In this document: positions 44,431-53,918 of the stretch, in pieces
Layout: each line of letters begins with the position of its first letter
How positions within the stretch are numbered: position 1 is the first letter of the stretch
Origin: Microvirga mediterraneensis
GTDB lineage: Bacteria; Pseudomonadota; Alphaproteobacteria; Rhizobiales; Beijerinckiaceae
Direction of reading: 5' to 3'
DNA length: 64,000 nucleotides
Assembly: GCF_013520865.1 (NCBI RefSeq)
Contig: NZ_JACDXJ010000003.1
Location: forward strand, 124,001-188,000
Position numbers and translations under genes: made by a program
The notes under the pieces: model-generated
What the model was told of the DNA's origin: nothing
Databases searched by the model: none
Seen by the model: only the letters and a program-made list of their open reading frames with translations

Positions 44431-45348
44431 ATGGGAGCGTATATCGCCCGACGACTCCTCCTAACGATTCCCGTAATCGCAGGTATCCTCGTGATTACGT
44501 TTCTTCTGACACGACTGAGTGGTGATCCGACTGACCTGATGCTTCCACCAAATGCGACAGATGAAGCCCGTGAAGCGTTCCGAGCAGTCCACGGACTCGA
44601 TCAGCCGTTGTGGACGCAGTTTTTTCATTTTGCCAGCAACGCCATCGTGGGGGACTTCGGCGCCTCACTGAGGTTTGGTCAGCCAGCCATGTTGTTGGTT
44701 CTGGAGCGCCTCCCAGCCACTGCAGAACTTGCAGCTGCTACCATGGCTATTGCTCTTTTGATTGGAATTCCGGCAGGAGTGATGGCCGCCGTATGGCGAG
44801 GGTCAAGCACAGATGTCTCAATACGAACCATCATGCTGCTTGGTCAGGCGGTGCCATCGTTCTTTCTGGGGGTAGTCGGAATCATTGTCTTTGCGGTTTG
44901 GTTGCGTTGGCTCCCAACCGGAGGGCGAGGCAGCTTCGGCCAGCTCATTCTTCCTGCAGCTACACTGGCTTTCAATCTCGTTGCCCTTATCGCTCGCGTC
45001 ACCCGGTCCAGTATGCTTGACGTTCTAAAACAGGACTATGTGCGGACAGCACGTGCGAAAGGCGTTTGGGAAAGTAAGATTATTTGGCTTCATGCCCTAC
45101 GCAATGCCTTTATCCCAGTCCTAACAGTGATTGGTTTACAAGTGGGCCTGCTGCTTGGCGGAGTAGTCGTCACTGAAACAATTTTCTCATGGCCCGGGGT
45201 AGGGCGCCTAGCTATCCAGGCAATCTACGCGCGCGACTTTCCCGTAGTTCAGGCGGTGGTCTTCGTCTTCGCAGTCACCTTCGTATTGGTGAACCTCATC
45301 GTCGATCTGCTTTATGCGGTTCTTGATCCGCGCATCAGTTATCGGTGA
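44431..45348 (+). CDS. Peptide-type ABC transporter permease, DppB-like
   Basis: A 305-aa inner-membrane protein. The N-terminal helix (YIARRLLLTIPVIAGILVIT) and LSGDPTDLMLPPNATDEARE are typical of DppB/OppB. The EAA-type loop is YVRTARAKGVWESKIIWLHA followed by LRNAFIPVLTVIGLQ. About six membrane segments are present. It is the second gene of the operon and ends six bases before the next permease gene. Confidence 0.93.
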   Translation: MGAYIARRLLLTIPVIAGILVITFLLTRLSGDPTDLMLPPNATDEAREAFRAVHGLDQPLWTQFFHFASNAIVGDFGASLRFGQPAMLLVLERLPATAELAAATMAIALLIGIPAGVMAAVWRGSSTDVSIRTIMLLGQAVPSFFLGVVGIIVFAVWLRWLPTGGRGSFGQLILPAATLAFNLVALIARVTRSSMLDVLKQDYVRTARAKGVWESKIIWLHALRNAFIPVLTVIGLQVGLLLGGVVVTETIFSWPGVGRLAIQAIYARDFPVVQAVVFVFAVTFVLVNLIVDLLYAVLDPRISYR

Positions 45349-45354
45349 TCAAAG

Positions 45355-46281
45355 ATGACGGAAACGAAAGCCCTCCTGGTGGATACAGCTACGACATTGA
45401 CCTCGGCAGAGGTTCCAACGAGTCGTTTGAGATCAGTGGCTGCAAGAGCAACCAGCTCCTGGTCCGCTCAAATTAGCCTCGTTATTTTAGGTTTAGTATT
45501 GATCTGCGCCCTCATCCCGTGGGTGATTGCTCCACGTGATCCATTCACACAGGACCTCTCACTACGGCTTTTGCCTCCTGCCTGGTCCGAACGCGGCGTT
45601 CCGGGATACTGGCTCGGAACAGATCAATTAGGACGTGATACGCTCTCACGTATCATCGAAGGGACACGCATCACAGTCCTCGTAAGCCTCTTCGCCGTCG
45701 CAGTGTCAGGTATCGTCGGTGTGGCGGCTGGGCTTGCTTCAGGATTCTATGGAGGAAAGACTGACGCAGTTATCCTGCGACTGATCGATATCCAACTCGC
45801 GTTTCCCCTCATTCTCTTGGTTATTGCGGTTGTTGCGGTGGTGGGGCCGTCCCTAACCAACCTGATTATCATTATGGGACTATCAGGATGGCCAAGGTTT
45901 GCTCGAGTTGTCCGGGGTTCAGTCCTTACCGTTCGGAATCTCGAGTTCGTCGACGCGGCTCGATCGGTCGGTGCGAGTCGGCTGCGGATTATGACGCATC
46001 ACATACTCCCGAACATTCTTTCTGCGATCATTGTCTATGCAAGCTTCGAAATCGCGAGAATGATCCTTCTTGAAGCGACTTTGAGCTTCTTGGGCTTAGG
46101 TGTTCAGCCACCTACGCCGACATGGGGAGGAATGATTAGTGATGGCCGCAAGTATGTGAGTCAATCATGGTCTGTATCCATCATACCTGGGATTGCGATT
46201 GCCCTCGTAATTCTCTCCTTCAACATCCTTGGAGACACTCTCAGGGACGCCCTTGATCCTCAACTGGACGAGCGTCTCTGA
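45355..46281 (+). CDS. Peptide-type ABC transporter permease, DppC-like
   Basis: A 308-aa inner-membrane protein. After an N-terminal extension it has the DppC pattern: YWLGTDQLGRDTLSRIIEGT, the EAA-type loop EFVDAARSVGASRLRIMTHH, then ILPNILSAIIVYASFEIARM and FNILGDTLRDALDPQL at the end. It pairs with the DppB-like permease to form the channel. It is closely spaced within the operon. Confidence 0.93.
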   Translation: MTETKALLVDTATTLTSAEVPTSRLRSVAARATSSWSAQISLVILGLVLICALIPWVIAPRDPFTQDLSLRLLPPAWSERGVPGYWLGTDQLGRDTLSRIIEGTRITVLVSLFAVAVSGIVGVAAGLASGFYGGKTDAVILRLIDIQLAFPLILLVIAVVAVVGPSLTNLIIIMGLSGWPRFARVVRGSVLTVRNLEFVDAARSVGASRLRIMTHHILPNILSAIIVYASFEIARMILLEATLSFLGLGVQPPTPTWGGMISDGRKYVSQSWSVSIIPGIAIALVILSFNILGDTLRDALDPQLDERL

Positions 46282-46354
46282 ACCAGGAAGCCGCAAGCCT
46301 GCCGCGAGAATAAAGCGGTGACATAGTCGCACTATAACATGGGAGCCCAGAGTT

Positions 46355-47365
46355 ATGGATACTGCTACTTCGACACAAACCGCCATCGTGATCGACGGAC
46401 TAAACTGTGCTCCAGTCACGCGTGAGCAAATGCAGCGCACGCTTGAGGGTGGTGTAAGGGCTATAAACCTCACGGCAATTCGGCCGCCTCACGATTTCAA
46501 CACAGCCATGATGGATCTCTCCCGGACGCTGGCGACCATCCAAGCTAATGCAGATATCGCATGCATCCCGCTGTCAGCAAGTGACATCGAGGCAGCTCAA
46601 GCTGAAGGCAAGCTGGCAATTATCTTAGGCGCGCAGAACTCGGTGGTTGTCGAAGAGGATGTTGAACTACTGAGAATCTTGCAGCGCATCGGGTTTCGGA
46701 TCCTCCAACCCACCTATATGGAGCGCAACAGCTTCGGATGCGGCGTTCTTGCAAAAGGGGGCGATGATGGGCTCACTGAGAAAGGACACCGCTGGGTCGA
46801 ATTAATGAACGAGCTTCGAATGCTCATTGACCTGTCTCATGTTGGCTATAAGACCGCAGCCGATGTGCTTGCTCTGTCCAAGCAACCTGTCATCTTTAGT
46901 CATTCGAATGCTCGAGCCTTGTGCGACAGCCTACGGAATATCCCGGACGATCTGATACGTGCAGCCGCGAAGACCGGTGGGACTGTAGGCGTAACCCTTT
47001 GGCCTCCGATGGTTCGTCATGAGGCCCGCCCAACTATAGATGATTGGGCAGAGCAGGTCGCATATATGGTCAATATGGTCGGCATTGATCATGTGGCTTT
47101 CGGAAGTGATCTCTCTGAGAACAAGTATAAATCAGAGGCGGAATGGCAGAGTAGTTTTGGGCCGAAGGGAATATATCCCGAGGTTACTTCTGTTCTCGGT
47201 CCCTGGTTTCAGTTCGAGACAAGGCTGACACAAGGATATGAAAGTCTGGCTCAAACTCCTCGCTTAACTGAGGCACTTCGAGCGCGGGGCTTCTCGGAAG
47301 ATGCCGCCGAGAAGGTTATGGGTAAGAATCTTCTGCGGGTATATCGCGAGGTATGGGGGGAATGA
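46355..47365 (+). CDS. M19 (renal dipeptidase-like) protein B with altered metal site
   Basis: A 336-aa paralogue of the protein at 40894, here inside the importer operon between permease and ATPase genes. It keeps MLIDLSHVGYKTAAD (His162), VIFSHSNARALCDSLRN (His183) and VAFGSDLSE. It too has DGLNC in place of DGHND (Leu16 and Cys18) and Gln94 in GAQNS in place of the bridging Glu. The shared substitutions show that they were fixed before the two copies diverged and are not random decay. The stop overlaps the start region of the ATPase gene. I infer a non-standard or metal-poor member acting on the imported compound. Confidence 0.85.
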   Translation: MDTATSTQTAIVIDGLNCAPVTREQMQRTLEGGVRAINLTAIRPPHDFNTAMMDLSRTLATIQANADIACIPLSASDIEAAQAEGKLAIILGAQNSVVVEEDVELLRILQRIGFRILQPTYMERNSFGCGVLAKGGDDGLTEKGHRWVELMNELRMLIDLSHVGYKTAADVLALSKQPVIFSHSNARALCDSLRNIPDDLIRAAAKTGGTVGVTLWPPMVRHEARPTIDDWAEQVAYMVNMVGIDHVAFGSDLSENKYKSEAEWQSSFGPKGIYPEVTSVLGPWFQFETRLTQGYESLAQTPRLTEALRARGFSEDAAEKVMGKNLLRVYREVWGE

Positions 47366-48423
47366 TTCTCGGTAAAAGAGAACCCTCCAGTTCGGCGCGA
47401 AACGATACCGCTGAGAATGGTGACGTTGTTCTCAAGGTCGACGATTTAAAAGCTCACCTTCATGTCGGGGGAGCAGTCGTTCGGGCGGTGGACGGGGTAT
47501 CGTTCACGATCCGCGAGGGCGAGACACTTTGTATAGTCGGGGAGTCAGGATGCGGAAAAAGCATGACTGCGCTCGCGATCATGGGGCTGCTCCCGAAGCC
47601 AGCCGGACGTATCGTCGACGGGCAGGTGACACTCCAAGGAGTTGGGGATCTCGCACAGCTGTCGTCCAGACAGTTTCGCGAGATCCGCGGCAAAGCGTTA
47701 TCAATGGTCTTTCAAGAGCCGATGACATCGCTGAACCCGGTTTTCCGAGTGGGATGGCAGATAGAGGAAGCTATTCGGGTTCATGAAAATATTACCCGGC
47801 TAGAGGCTCGAAAGCGCGCCGTGGCAATGCTCGAGCTTGTCGGCATCCCTTCACCGGAGGAGCGCTATTTCGCTTATCCGCATCAGCTTTCAGGTGGTAT
47901 GCGACAGCGGGTTATGATCGCAATAGCTCTTGCTTGCCGCCCCAAGCTGATGCTGGCGGACGAGCCTACGACAGCCTTGGATGTGACAATTCAAGCTCAA
48001 ATCTTGCGTCTGATGAATCGATTGAAGGCAGAAACTGGTGCCTCTCTTCTGTTAATCACGCATGACCTCGGCGTCGTGGCACGGATGGCGACGCGTGTCT
48101 GCGTGATGTATGCAGGCGTTATAGTAGAAGAAGCAACTGTTGAGGCGATCTTTGCGTCACCGCTCCATCCTTACACGCGAGGACTGCTCGACTCTATTCC
48201 AAAATCGCGGGCTGGTGGGGAGCGGCGCCGTCTTAACACGGTTCCTGGGATCGTGCCCAACCTAGCCAAATTGCCAGCTGGCTGTCGCTTCGCAGACCGC
48301 TGTCCTCACGTCTATGGACACTGCCGGAAAGAGGAGCCACCCTTGGTTCGCCCTGTGCTCGGCCCTCTTGCTGGCAGTGAGCAGAAAGTTCGGTGCTGGC
48401 TTCACCTTGAGCAGAAGCACTAA
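47353..48423 (+). CDS. Peptide-type ABC transporter ATP-binding protein, DppD-like
   Basis: About 356 aa from 47353, or 353 aa from the ATG at 47362, whose ATGA overlaps the M19 stop; the choice is open. Walker A is GESGCGKSM, the Q-loop is SMVFQEPMTSLNP, the signature is LSGGMRQRV and Walker B is LMLADEPTTALDV. The C-terminal oligopeptide-type tail has PAGCRFADRCPHVYGHC with its Cys cluster, which in relatives binds an iron-sulfur cluster. It is one of two ATPases of the importer. Confidence 0.92.
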   Translation: MGGMILGKREPSSSARNDTAENGDVVLKVDDLKAHLHVGGAVVRAVDGVSFTIREGETLCIVGESGCGKSMTALAIMGLLPKPAGRIVDGQVTLQGVGDLAQLSSRQFREIRGKALSMVFQEPMTSLNPVFRVGWQIEEAIRVHENITRLEARKRAVAMLELVGIPSPEERYFAYPHQLSGGMRQRVMIAIALACRPKLMLADEPTTALDVTIQAQILRLMNRLKAETGASLLLITHDLGVVARMATRVCVMYAGVIVEEATVEAIFASPLHPYTRGLLDSIPKSRAGGERRRLNTVPGIVPNLAKLPAGCRFADRCPHVYGHCRKEEPPLVRPVLGPLAGSEQKVRCWLHLEQKH

Positions 48424-48437
48424 CGGGAGAGCGCTCG

Positions 48438-49520
48438 TTGACCTACGATCCAACAAGCCCGGTTGGCACAGTTATTAAAGGTGAGGTGAGCTCGCCGAGC
48501 GAGAGCACAATGCATGGACGGGTCGGGGATGAGCCCCTGCTCGTTGCAACAGGGCTAAAGCGGCATTTTCCGCTGCCCGGAGGGCTGTTCCGAAGAAGCG
48601 ACCGTTACGTCAAAGCTGTCGACGGTGTTGATCTAACGCTTAGAGCAGGTGAAACTCTAGGCCTCGTTGGTGAGAGCGGCTGCGGTAAGTCGACACTCGG
48701 GCGCATGCTCGTCCGCCTTGATGAGCCGACAGCAGGGGATATTGTTTTTGATGGGCGAAATATCTCACAGCTACCCGAAGGGGAGCTAAAGGAGGTCCGC
48801 CGTAAGATTCAGATGGTCTTCCAGAATCCATTCTCATCACTAAACCCGAGGAAGACAATTGGCGATACAATCAGTGAGCCGCTTATTGTTCATAATGTCG
48901 GGGATTCTGTCAGTCGACGCAAACGGGTGATGGATCTGCTCGAGATCGTTGGCCTCCGCCCTGAGCACTATAGCCGTTACCCTCATCAGTTTAGTGGCGG
49001 GCAGCGACAGCGGATCGGCATTGCACGTGCCTTCGCTCTTGAACCAAGAGTGATCGTTTGCGACGAGCCGGGTTCAGCGCTCGACGTATCAATCCAGTCA
49101 CAGATATTGAATCTTATTGACGATCTGCAGCGAGCCTTTGGTGTATCTTACCTCTTCATTTCACATGATCTCCGCGTTGTTGAGCACGTGAGCGATCGGG
49201 TTGCTGTTATGTATCTTGGGCGAGTGGTCGAAGAGGCTCCTACGACTGAGCTCTACAGATCACCTCGGCACCCCTATACACAGGCATTGCTAGCAGCAGT
49301 GCCCGTTCCTGACCCCTCGGTTGAGCAGCCAGACGTTGTGCTGGAGGGAGGCGTGCCGAACCCAATCAACCCTCCGACGGGGTGCCATTTTCACCCAAGA
49401 TGTCCTCTTGTTATCGATCGGTGTAAGCTCGAGATGCCCCCATTGATGGAGGAAGCTGGTCACAAGGTGCGCTGTTGGGTCAATGGTCCTCCTGGGCTGA
49501 ATGGTGGCTCGACAGTGTAA
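48438..49520 (+). CDS. Peptide-type ABC transporter ATP-binding protein, DppF-like
   Basis: About 360 aa from the TTG at 48438, which has GGGAGA upstream. An ATG at 48510 would give 336 aa. Walker A is GESGCGKST, the Q-loop is [13 protein letters not shown], the signature is [10 protein letters not shown] and Walker B is [13 protein letters not shown]. The tail [18 protein letters not shown] carries the family Cys cluster. It is the last gene of the operon, with IS5 copy B beginning 120 bases later. Confidence 0.92.
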   Translation: MTYDPTSPVGTVIKGEVSSPSESTMHGRVGDEPLLVATGLKRHFPLPGGLFRRSDRYVKAVDGVDLTLRAGETLGLVGESGCGKSTLGRMLVRLDEPTAGDIVFDGRNISQLPEGELKEVRRKIQMVFQNPFSSLNPRKTIGDTISEPLIVHNVGDSVSRRKRVMDLLEIVGLRPEHYSRYPHQFSGGQRQRIGIARAFALEPRVIVCDEPGSALDVSIQSQILNLIDDLQRAFGVSYLFISHDLRVVEHVSDRVAVMYLGRVVEEAPTTELYRSPRHPYTQALLAAVPVPDPSVEQPDVVLEGGVPNPINPPTGCHFHPRCPLVIDRCKLEMPPLMEEAGHKVRCWVNGPPGLNGGSTV

Positions 49521-50224
49521 GTGGAACCGCCAAACTGCGAAGGGAGCTGCTCAGACAAGATTTGTCGTAACTCCTTGAAGGCAAAGAGGGAAGGGATTGG
49601 GCTGATTACATAGCTGGTGTTAGCCCGATAGCTGAGCTTAGAGGCTGGTGAGCAATTTTATTGCTCGATCCAAGTGTTTGATTCACCATAGGTTTGTGCT
49701 GGCCGCTGCTGCGGATATGGGCTGTTTGACGATCCGGGAGCCCTGCCATGGATGCCAGTTGCTACGCCAGCGATCTCACTGATGCCGAATGGGCGTTGCT
49801 CGCGCCCCTTGTCCCTCGCAGCCATCCAGCGGGACGGCGACAGACCTATCCGCTCCGGCGCATCGTCGATGCCATCTTCTATCTGCTGCGCACCGGAGCG
49901 CAGTGGCGGCTGCTGCCGCATGAGTATCCGCCGCGGTGCACCGTTTTCTATCACTATGCGCAGTGGCGCGAGGATGGCACCTGGGAGCACGTGACCCAGG
50001 TTCTGCGCGAGAGCTATCGCTGTAGAATCGGCCGCAATCCTCAGCCAACAGCGGCGATCATCGACAGCCAATCGATCAAGACCTCTGAGATGGGCGGACC
50101 CCGTGGGTACGATGGCGGCAAGAAGATCAAGGGCCGCAAGCGTCATCTGCTCGGTACGCATCCGAGCTGGGCCGTCTTGTAGAATTGAGGCATTTGGAAG
50201 AGCACTGGCTATATCGACGTCGAT

Positions 50225-50665
50225 ATGGACGGTGTTGTAGCCATGGACATTATCAGGGATCGTGAGCCGGTCAGCCGCCTGGATGTGGTCGACACGGGCC
50301 GCCGTCGCCGGTTCAGCGATGAAGCCAAGCTGGCAATTGTGGCCGAGAGCTATCGCGGGCCAAAGCAGGTGTCGGCCACGGCGCGCCGGCACGGGATCAC
50401 CCGCTTTCAATTGAACAGCTGGCGCAAGGCTCATAGAGAAGGACGGCTTGGCGCTGGTTCATGGGATGGGTTTGTGCCCGCCCTGGTCGTTCCGGACGCT
50501 CGCGCGCCCTTGGAGCCTTCGCCGACGGCACCGGTGCCGTATCCCCCAAGCGGCCTCGGTCGGATGGACGTTGTCACCGCGAACGGGCGGCATGTGATCG
50601 TCGACCGGGATGTCGATGTCGATGCGCTGCTGCGGATCATCCGGGGTCTTGAGGCGCTGCGATGA
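50225..50665 (+). CDS. tnpA: IS66 TnpA accessory protein
   Basis: A 146-aa protein (an alternative start at 50243 gives 140 aa). The HTH_Tnp_1-like region is RRRRFSDEAKLAIVAESYRG then PKQVSATARRHGITRFQLNS and WRKAHREGRLG. A Pro-rich linker and a short C-terminal domain follow. The stop overlaps the tnpB start as ATGA, typical of the family. Confidence 0.88.
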   Translation: MDGVVAMDIIRDREPVSRLDVVDTGRRRRFSDEAKLAIVAESYRGPKQVSATARRHGITRFQLNSWRKAHREGRLGAGSWDGFVPALVVPDARAPLEPSPTAPVPYPPSGLGRMDVVTANGRHVIVDRDVDVDALLRIIRGLEALR

Positions 50666-51006
50666 TCCCAATCCCAACCGGCGTTCGGGTATGGCTGGCG
50701 ACGGGCTATACTGACATGAGACGGGGCTTTCCAGCGTGGGCCCTGCAGGTGCAGGAAGTCTTGAAGCATGCCCCGCTCAGCGGTCATTTATTTTGCTTTC
50801 GGGGCCGTCGCGGCGCTCTGACCAAAGTGATTTGGCATGACTCCCTGGGCGCATGCCTGTTCACGAAGCGCCTTGAGCGCGGCAGGTTCATCTGGCCGTC
50901 AGCGGCCGATGGCGTCGTGACGATCTCGCCGGCGCAGCTGTCTTACTTGCTGTCCGGAATTGACTGGCGTGCCCCTCAGGAAACCTGGCGTCCGACACGG
51001 GTGTGA
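50662..51006 (+). CDS. tnpB: IS66 TnpB (Orf2) accessory protein
   Basis: A 114-aa protein with the Orf2 family pattern: VWLATGYTDMRRGFPAWALQ, then LFCFRGRRGALTKVIWHDSL and FIWPSAADGVVTISPAQLSY followed by LLSGIDWR. It is required together with TnpA for IS66 transposition, with unknown biochemical role. Length is normal. Confidence 0.9.
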   Translation: MIPIPTGVRVWLATGYTDMRRGFPAWALQVQEVLKHAPLSGHLFCFRGRRGALTKVIWHDSLGACLFTKRLERGRFIWPSAADGVVTISPAQLSYLLSGIDWRAPQETWRPTRV

Positions 51007-51053
51007 GCCTGTTTTGCCATTGAAGTTGCTGGGAAATCTGGTTCAATGGTGTC

Positions 51054-52727
51054 ATGTCATCGGCACCGTTCTCCCTGCCTTCGGACCTTGCCAGCGCCCA
51101 GGCCGCGCTGCTAGCTGAGCGCGAGGCACGGCTGCGCAGCGAGGCCGAGCGGGATGCGGCGGTTGCCGATGCCACCAATGCGAAGGCGAGGCTGTCCAGC
51201 ACGGAAGCGCTGATCGCGTATCTGCAGCTGCAGATCGGAAAGCTGGAACGTGAGAAGCATGGCCCACGCCGTGAGCGCACCCAACGGCTGATCGACCAGC
51301 TGGAATTGCAGCTCGAAGAGCTGGTGACGGCGGCGACCGAGGATGAACTGGCGGCTGAGGCTGCGGCGGCGAAAGCACAGACCGTGCGCGCCTTCACCCG
51401 CAAGCGCCCGGTGCGCAAGCCCTTTCCGCAGGACATTGAGCGTGAACGCGTCGTGGTTGAGGCGCCGACGGTCTGCGGGTGCTGTGGCGGCGCACGGCTA
51501 TCGAAGCTGGGCGAGGACGTGACGGAAACGCTGGAGGAGATCCCGCGCCGTTTCAAGGTGATCGAGACGGTCCGGGAGAAGTTTACGTGCCGGGATTGCG
51601 AGGCGATCAGCCAGGCTCCCGCGCCGTTCCATGCCACGCCGCGCGGCTTCCTCGGCCCGCATCTGCTGGCGACGATCGTGTTCGACAAGTTCGGACAGCA
51701 TATCCCTCTGAACCGCCAGAGCACGCGCTTCCAATGCGAGGGCATCGCGCTGTCGACCCAGACCCTGGCCGATCAGGTCGGCCATGTCAGCGCCGCGCTT
51801 CAGCCGATCTCCGCCCTGATCGAACCCCATGTGATTGACGCCGAACGGCTCCACTGCGACGCTACCACGATCCCGCTCCTGGCGAAGGACAAGTGCACGA
51901 CCGGACGGATCTGGACTTACGTGCGGGACGACCAGCCGTTTGGCGGACCTGCACCGCCGGCCGCGGTCTACTACGCCTCCCGCGATCGGCGCGGCGAGCA
52001 TCCGCAGAAACACCTGGCCGGGTTCGGCGGCGTGCTTCAGGCGGATTGCTACAATGGTTTTAATCCGCTGTTCGACCCGGCGAAGAACCAAACGCCGATC
52101 ACGGCCGCTTTCTGCTTCGCACATGCCCGCAGGAAATTCTTCGAACTGGTCGATGTCTCCCGCAATCCCCGGTGCGGCCAGAACGCCAGGCCGGTCTCTC
52201 CGATTGCGCTGGAGGCGGTCAGGCGCATGGATGCGCTGTTTGCCATCGAGCGCGAGATCAACGGCCGGAGTGCGACTGAGCGGCGCGCCGTGCGGCAGGA
52301 GAAAAGCAAGCCGCTCCTCGACGAGATGGAGGCCTGGCTGCGCCAGGAGCGGGGTCATCTGTCGCGATCCTCCCCGGTGATCGAGCCGATCAACTACATG
52401 CTCTCGCGCTGGGCCGACTTCTCCCGCTTTGTCGACGATGGCCGAATTTGTCTCACGAACAACGCCGCCGAAAGGGCATTGCGTGGTGTCGCCTGCGGCA
52501 GAAAATCGTGGCTCTTCGCCGGTTCTGATCGTGGCGCCGACCGGGCCGCCGTCATGCTGACGCTGATCATGACGGCCCGTCTCAACGATGTCGACCCGAA
52601 GGCATGGCTCGCCGATATCCTCGCTCGGATCGCCAACCTGCCGATCTCACGCCTCGATGAAATGCTGCCATGGGAATGGAAGAGATTGCGCCAGGGCGAG
52701 GCCTCCACGCCACAGCAGGCCGCCTGA
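51054..52727 (+). CDS. tnpC: IS66 TnpC transposase
   Basis: A 557-aa DDE transposase. An N-terminal coiled coil (ASAQAALLAEREARLRSEAE and on) is followed by a zinc-finger region (VCGCCGG and FTCRDCEA). The catalytic core has Asp in RLHCDATTIPLLAKDK, Asp in GVLQADCYNGFNPLF and Glu in CLTNNAAERALRGVACGRKS. All expected parts are present, so the element looks complete. It carries no passenger gene. Confidence 0.93.
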   Translation: MSSAPFSLPSDLASAQAALLAEREARLRSEAERDAAVADATNAKARLSSTEALIAYLQLQIGKLEREKHGPRRERTQRLIDQLELQLEELVTAATEDELAAEAAAAKAQTVRAFTRKRPVRKPFPQDIERERVVVEAPTVCGCCGGARLSKLGEDVTETLEEIPRRFKVIETVREKFTCRDCEAISQAPAPFHATPRGFLGPHLLATIVFDKFGQHIPLNRQSTRFQCEGIALSTQTLADQVGHVSAALQPISALIEPHVIDAERLHCDATTIPLLAKDKCTTGRIWTYVRDDQPFGGPAPPAAVYYASRDRRGEHPQKHLAGFGGVLQADCYNGFNPLFDPAKNQTPITAAFCFAHARRKFFELVDVSRNPRCGQNARPVSPIALEAVRRMDALFAIEREINGRSATERRAVRQEKSKPLLDEMEAWLRQERGHLSRSSPVIEPINYMLSRWADFSRFVDDGRICLTNNAAERALRGVACGRKSWLFAGSDRGADRAAVMLTLIMTARLNDVDPKAWLADILARIANLPISRLDEMLPWEWKRLRQGEASTPQQAA

Positions 52728-53330
52728 ACATCCACCATCATACAACAAATCGGATTACGCGCGACACTCAAAGTCCGCGTGGCTCCTCGGATGCTTACTC
52801 TGCTCGTTGATACGCAAGGCAATCTGTTGAAGAACAAGGTGCAGCCCGCCGACATCCATGACCGTGCAGGGGCCGAACTCCTGCTGGAGGGCCTGCAGCA
52901 TCTCTTCCCGGCCATCAAGCTGATGTGGGCCGACACCGCCTATCGTGGGCTGAAGGATTGGCTGTGCAAAGTACTGGGCTGGAAGCTGTCGATCCCACAA
53001 CACTGGTGGTCCGGCGGCGTCTGGATGCGGGCTGACGCGGAGCCGCCGACGCGCCCGAGCGGCTTTCAAGTACTCGCACGCCGATGGGTGGTAGAGCGAA
53101 CGATCAGTTGGCTCACCACCAATCGGCGCCTCGCCAAGGATTATGAGCGGCTCGTCGAGACCGGCGAGATGCTGCTCTATCTCGCCATGAGCCGCATCCT
53201 TCTGCGGCGTCTCACGCGAAAGGAAAGATAATTGCTCACCAGCCTCTTAGCCATGATGAAGAAGGGTGTGCTCATCAACGCTAGACACAAAGGTTACCGG
53301 TCTTTCGCTCAAGCACAAATCAGTTAATCC

Positions 53331-53918
53331 TTATGGAGACAGACCGACTCCATAGGGCTCAGCAAGGTCCCAGAACCAGTTCTCATCCAAACTGGTATCT
53401 CGACGCTCTTCTTCTATGGCCAAGGGTTCATGATCATAGATTGCATAGCAAAGGGCCTCGTCGTCATGACGGGCGTAATAGGCAATGCCGTCCGCTCGGA
53501 TGGGATGCTTGCGAAGAGCCGCTGACCAGGCTTGCGGAACGTCATATGGAAGACCACCATGCACGATCTCCGCTGTGGCTCCCAATCGAGCCAGACCAGG
53601 TCCCCCAAGCTTGATCAGCACGAGTGGACGGGTCACTCGCAGTCGCACATAGGCCTTCCTTGCAAGCAGATCGGACGGAATGAGAGTGCGCCCTGGTTCT
53701 CGGAGAAAGGTCTCAGCAAAAGCGCCACGCGCGTCCTCGGCCGTGTAGAGGACACCATACGACCCATCAGGCGCATTGAGGCGGCCATGCTGGCTGCGAT
53801 CGAAATGGATTGGATCATATGCTGCCGTGAAGAACCGGTGGAGTATCTCGCCAGCCTCAAGGGTGATGAGGATCGGATCCCGGAGAGCAAGATCCGATGG
53901 CGGCAATGGTGCCGTCAC
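53331..53918 (-). CDS. RES-domain toxin (putative NAD+-degrading)
   Basis: A 195-aa protein. The RES motif residues are visible: Arg28 in EILHRFFTAAYDPIHFD, Tyr58 in GVLYTAEDARGAFAETF with Glu69, and a later Ser-containing region. Known RES toxins (MbcT, ParT) degrade NAD+ or modify metabolic enzymes when free of antitoxin. Its ATG overlaps the stop of the preceding gene by four bases, the normal toxin-antitoxin layout with the antitoxin first. Length is slightly above typical (about 150-190 aa). The activity is inferred from the family. Confidence 0.88.
   Translation of the reverse strand: MTAPLPPSDLALRDPILITLEAGEILHRFFTAAYDPIHFDRSQHGRLNAPDGSYGVLYTAEDARGAFAETFLREPGRTLIPSDLLARKAYVRLRVTRPLVLIKLGGPGLARLGATAEIVHGGLPYDVPQAWSAALRKHPIRADGIAYYARHDDEALCYAIYDHEPLAIEEERRDTSLDENWFWDLAEPYGVGLSP

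Larger units (their letters stand above)
50154..52798 (+). mobile_element. IS66-family element in IS5 copy B
   Basis: A 2645-bp element beginning GTACGCATCCGAG and ending with the reverse complement of GTAAGCATCCGAG. It is flanked by the 8-bp duplication TCTGCTCG at 50146-50153 and 52799-52806, the size expected for IS66. It holds the three genes tnpA, tnpB and tnpC in order. Confidence 0.95.
49748..53231 (+). pseudogene. IS5-family transposase (copy B), interrupted
   Basis: The 5' piece 49748-50153 and the 3' piece 52807-53231 total 831 bases, an exact 276-aa frame, and are almost identical to copy A. The break falls after KGRKRHLL. The 5' piece now runs on into IS66 DNA and stops after GTHPSWAVL. 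All catalytic residues would be present in the joined protein, but they are now separated, so this copy cannot make transposase. Confidence 0.92.
49641..53246 (+). mobile_element. IS5-family element, copy B, interrupted by IS66
   Basis: The element is flanked by TTA at 49638-49640 and 53247-53249. Removing the 2645-bp IS66 element and one 8-bp duplication leaves exactly 953 bp, the same length as copy A at 27146-28098. It is in the opposite orientation to copy A. Confidence 0.93.

Noticed and set aside
27146..53246. A composite transposon formed by the two IS5 copies
   Set aside because: Each copy has its own matching 3-bp target duplication on both sides, so each inserted separately. The outer flanks (TAA left, TTA right) do not match each other as a single transposition event would require.
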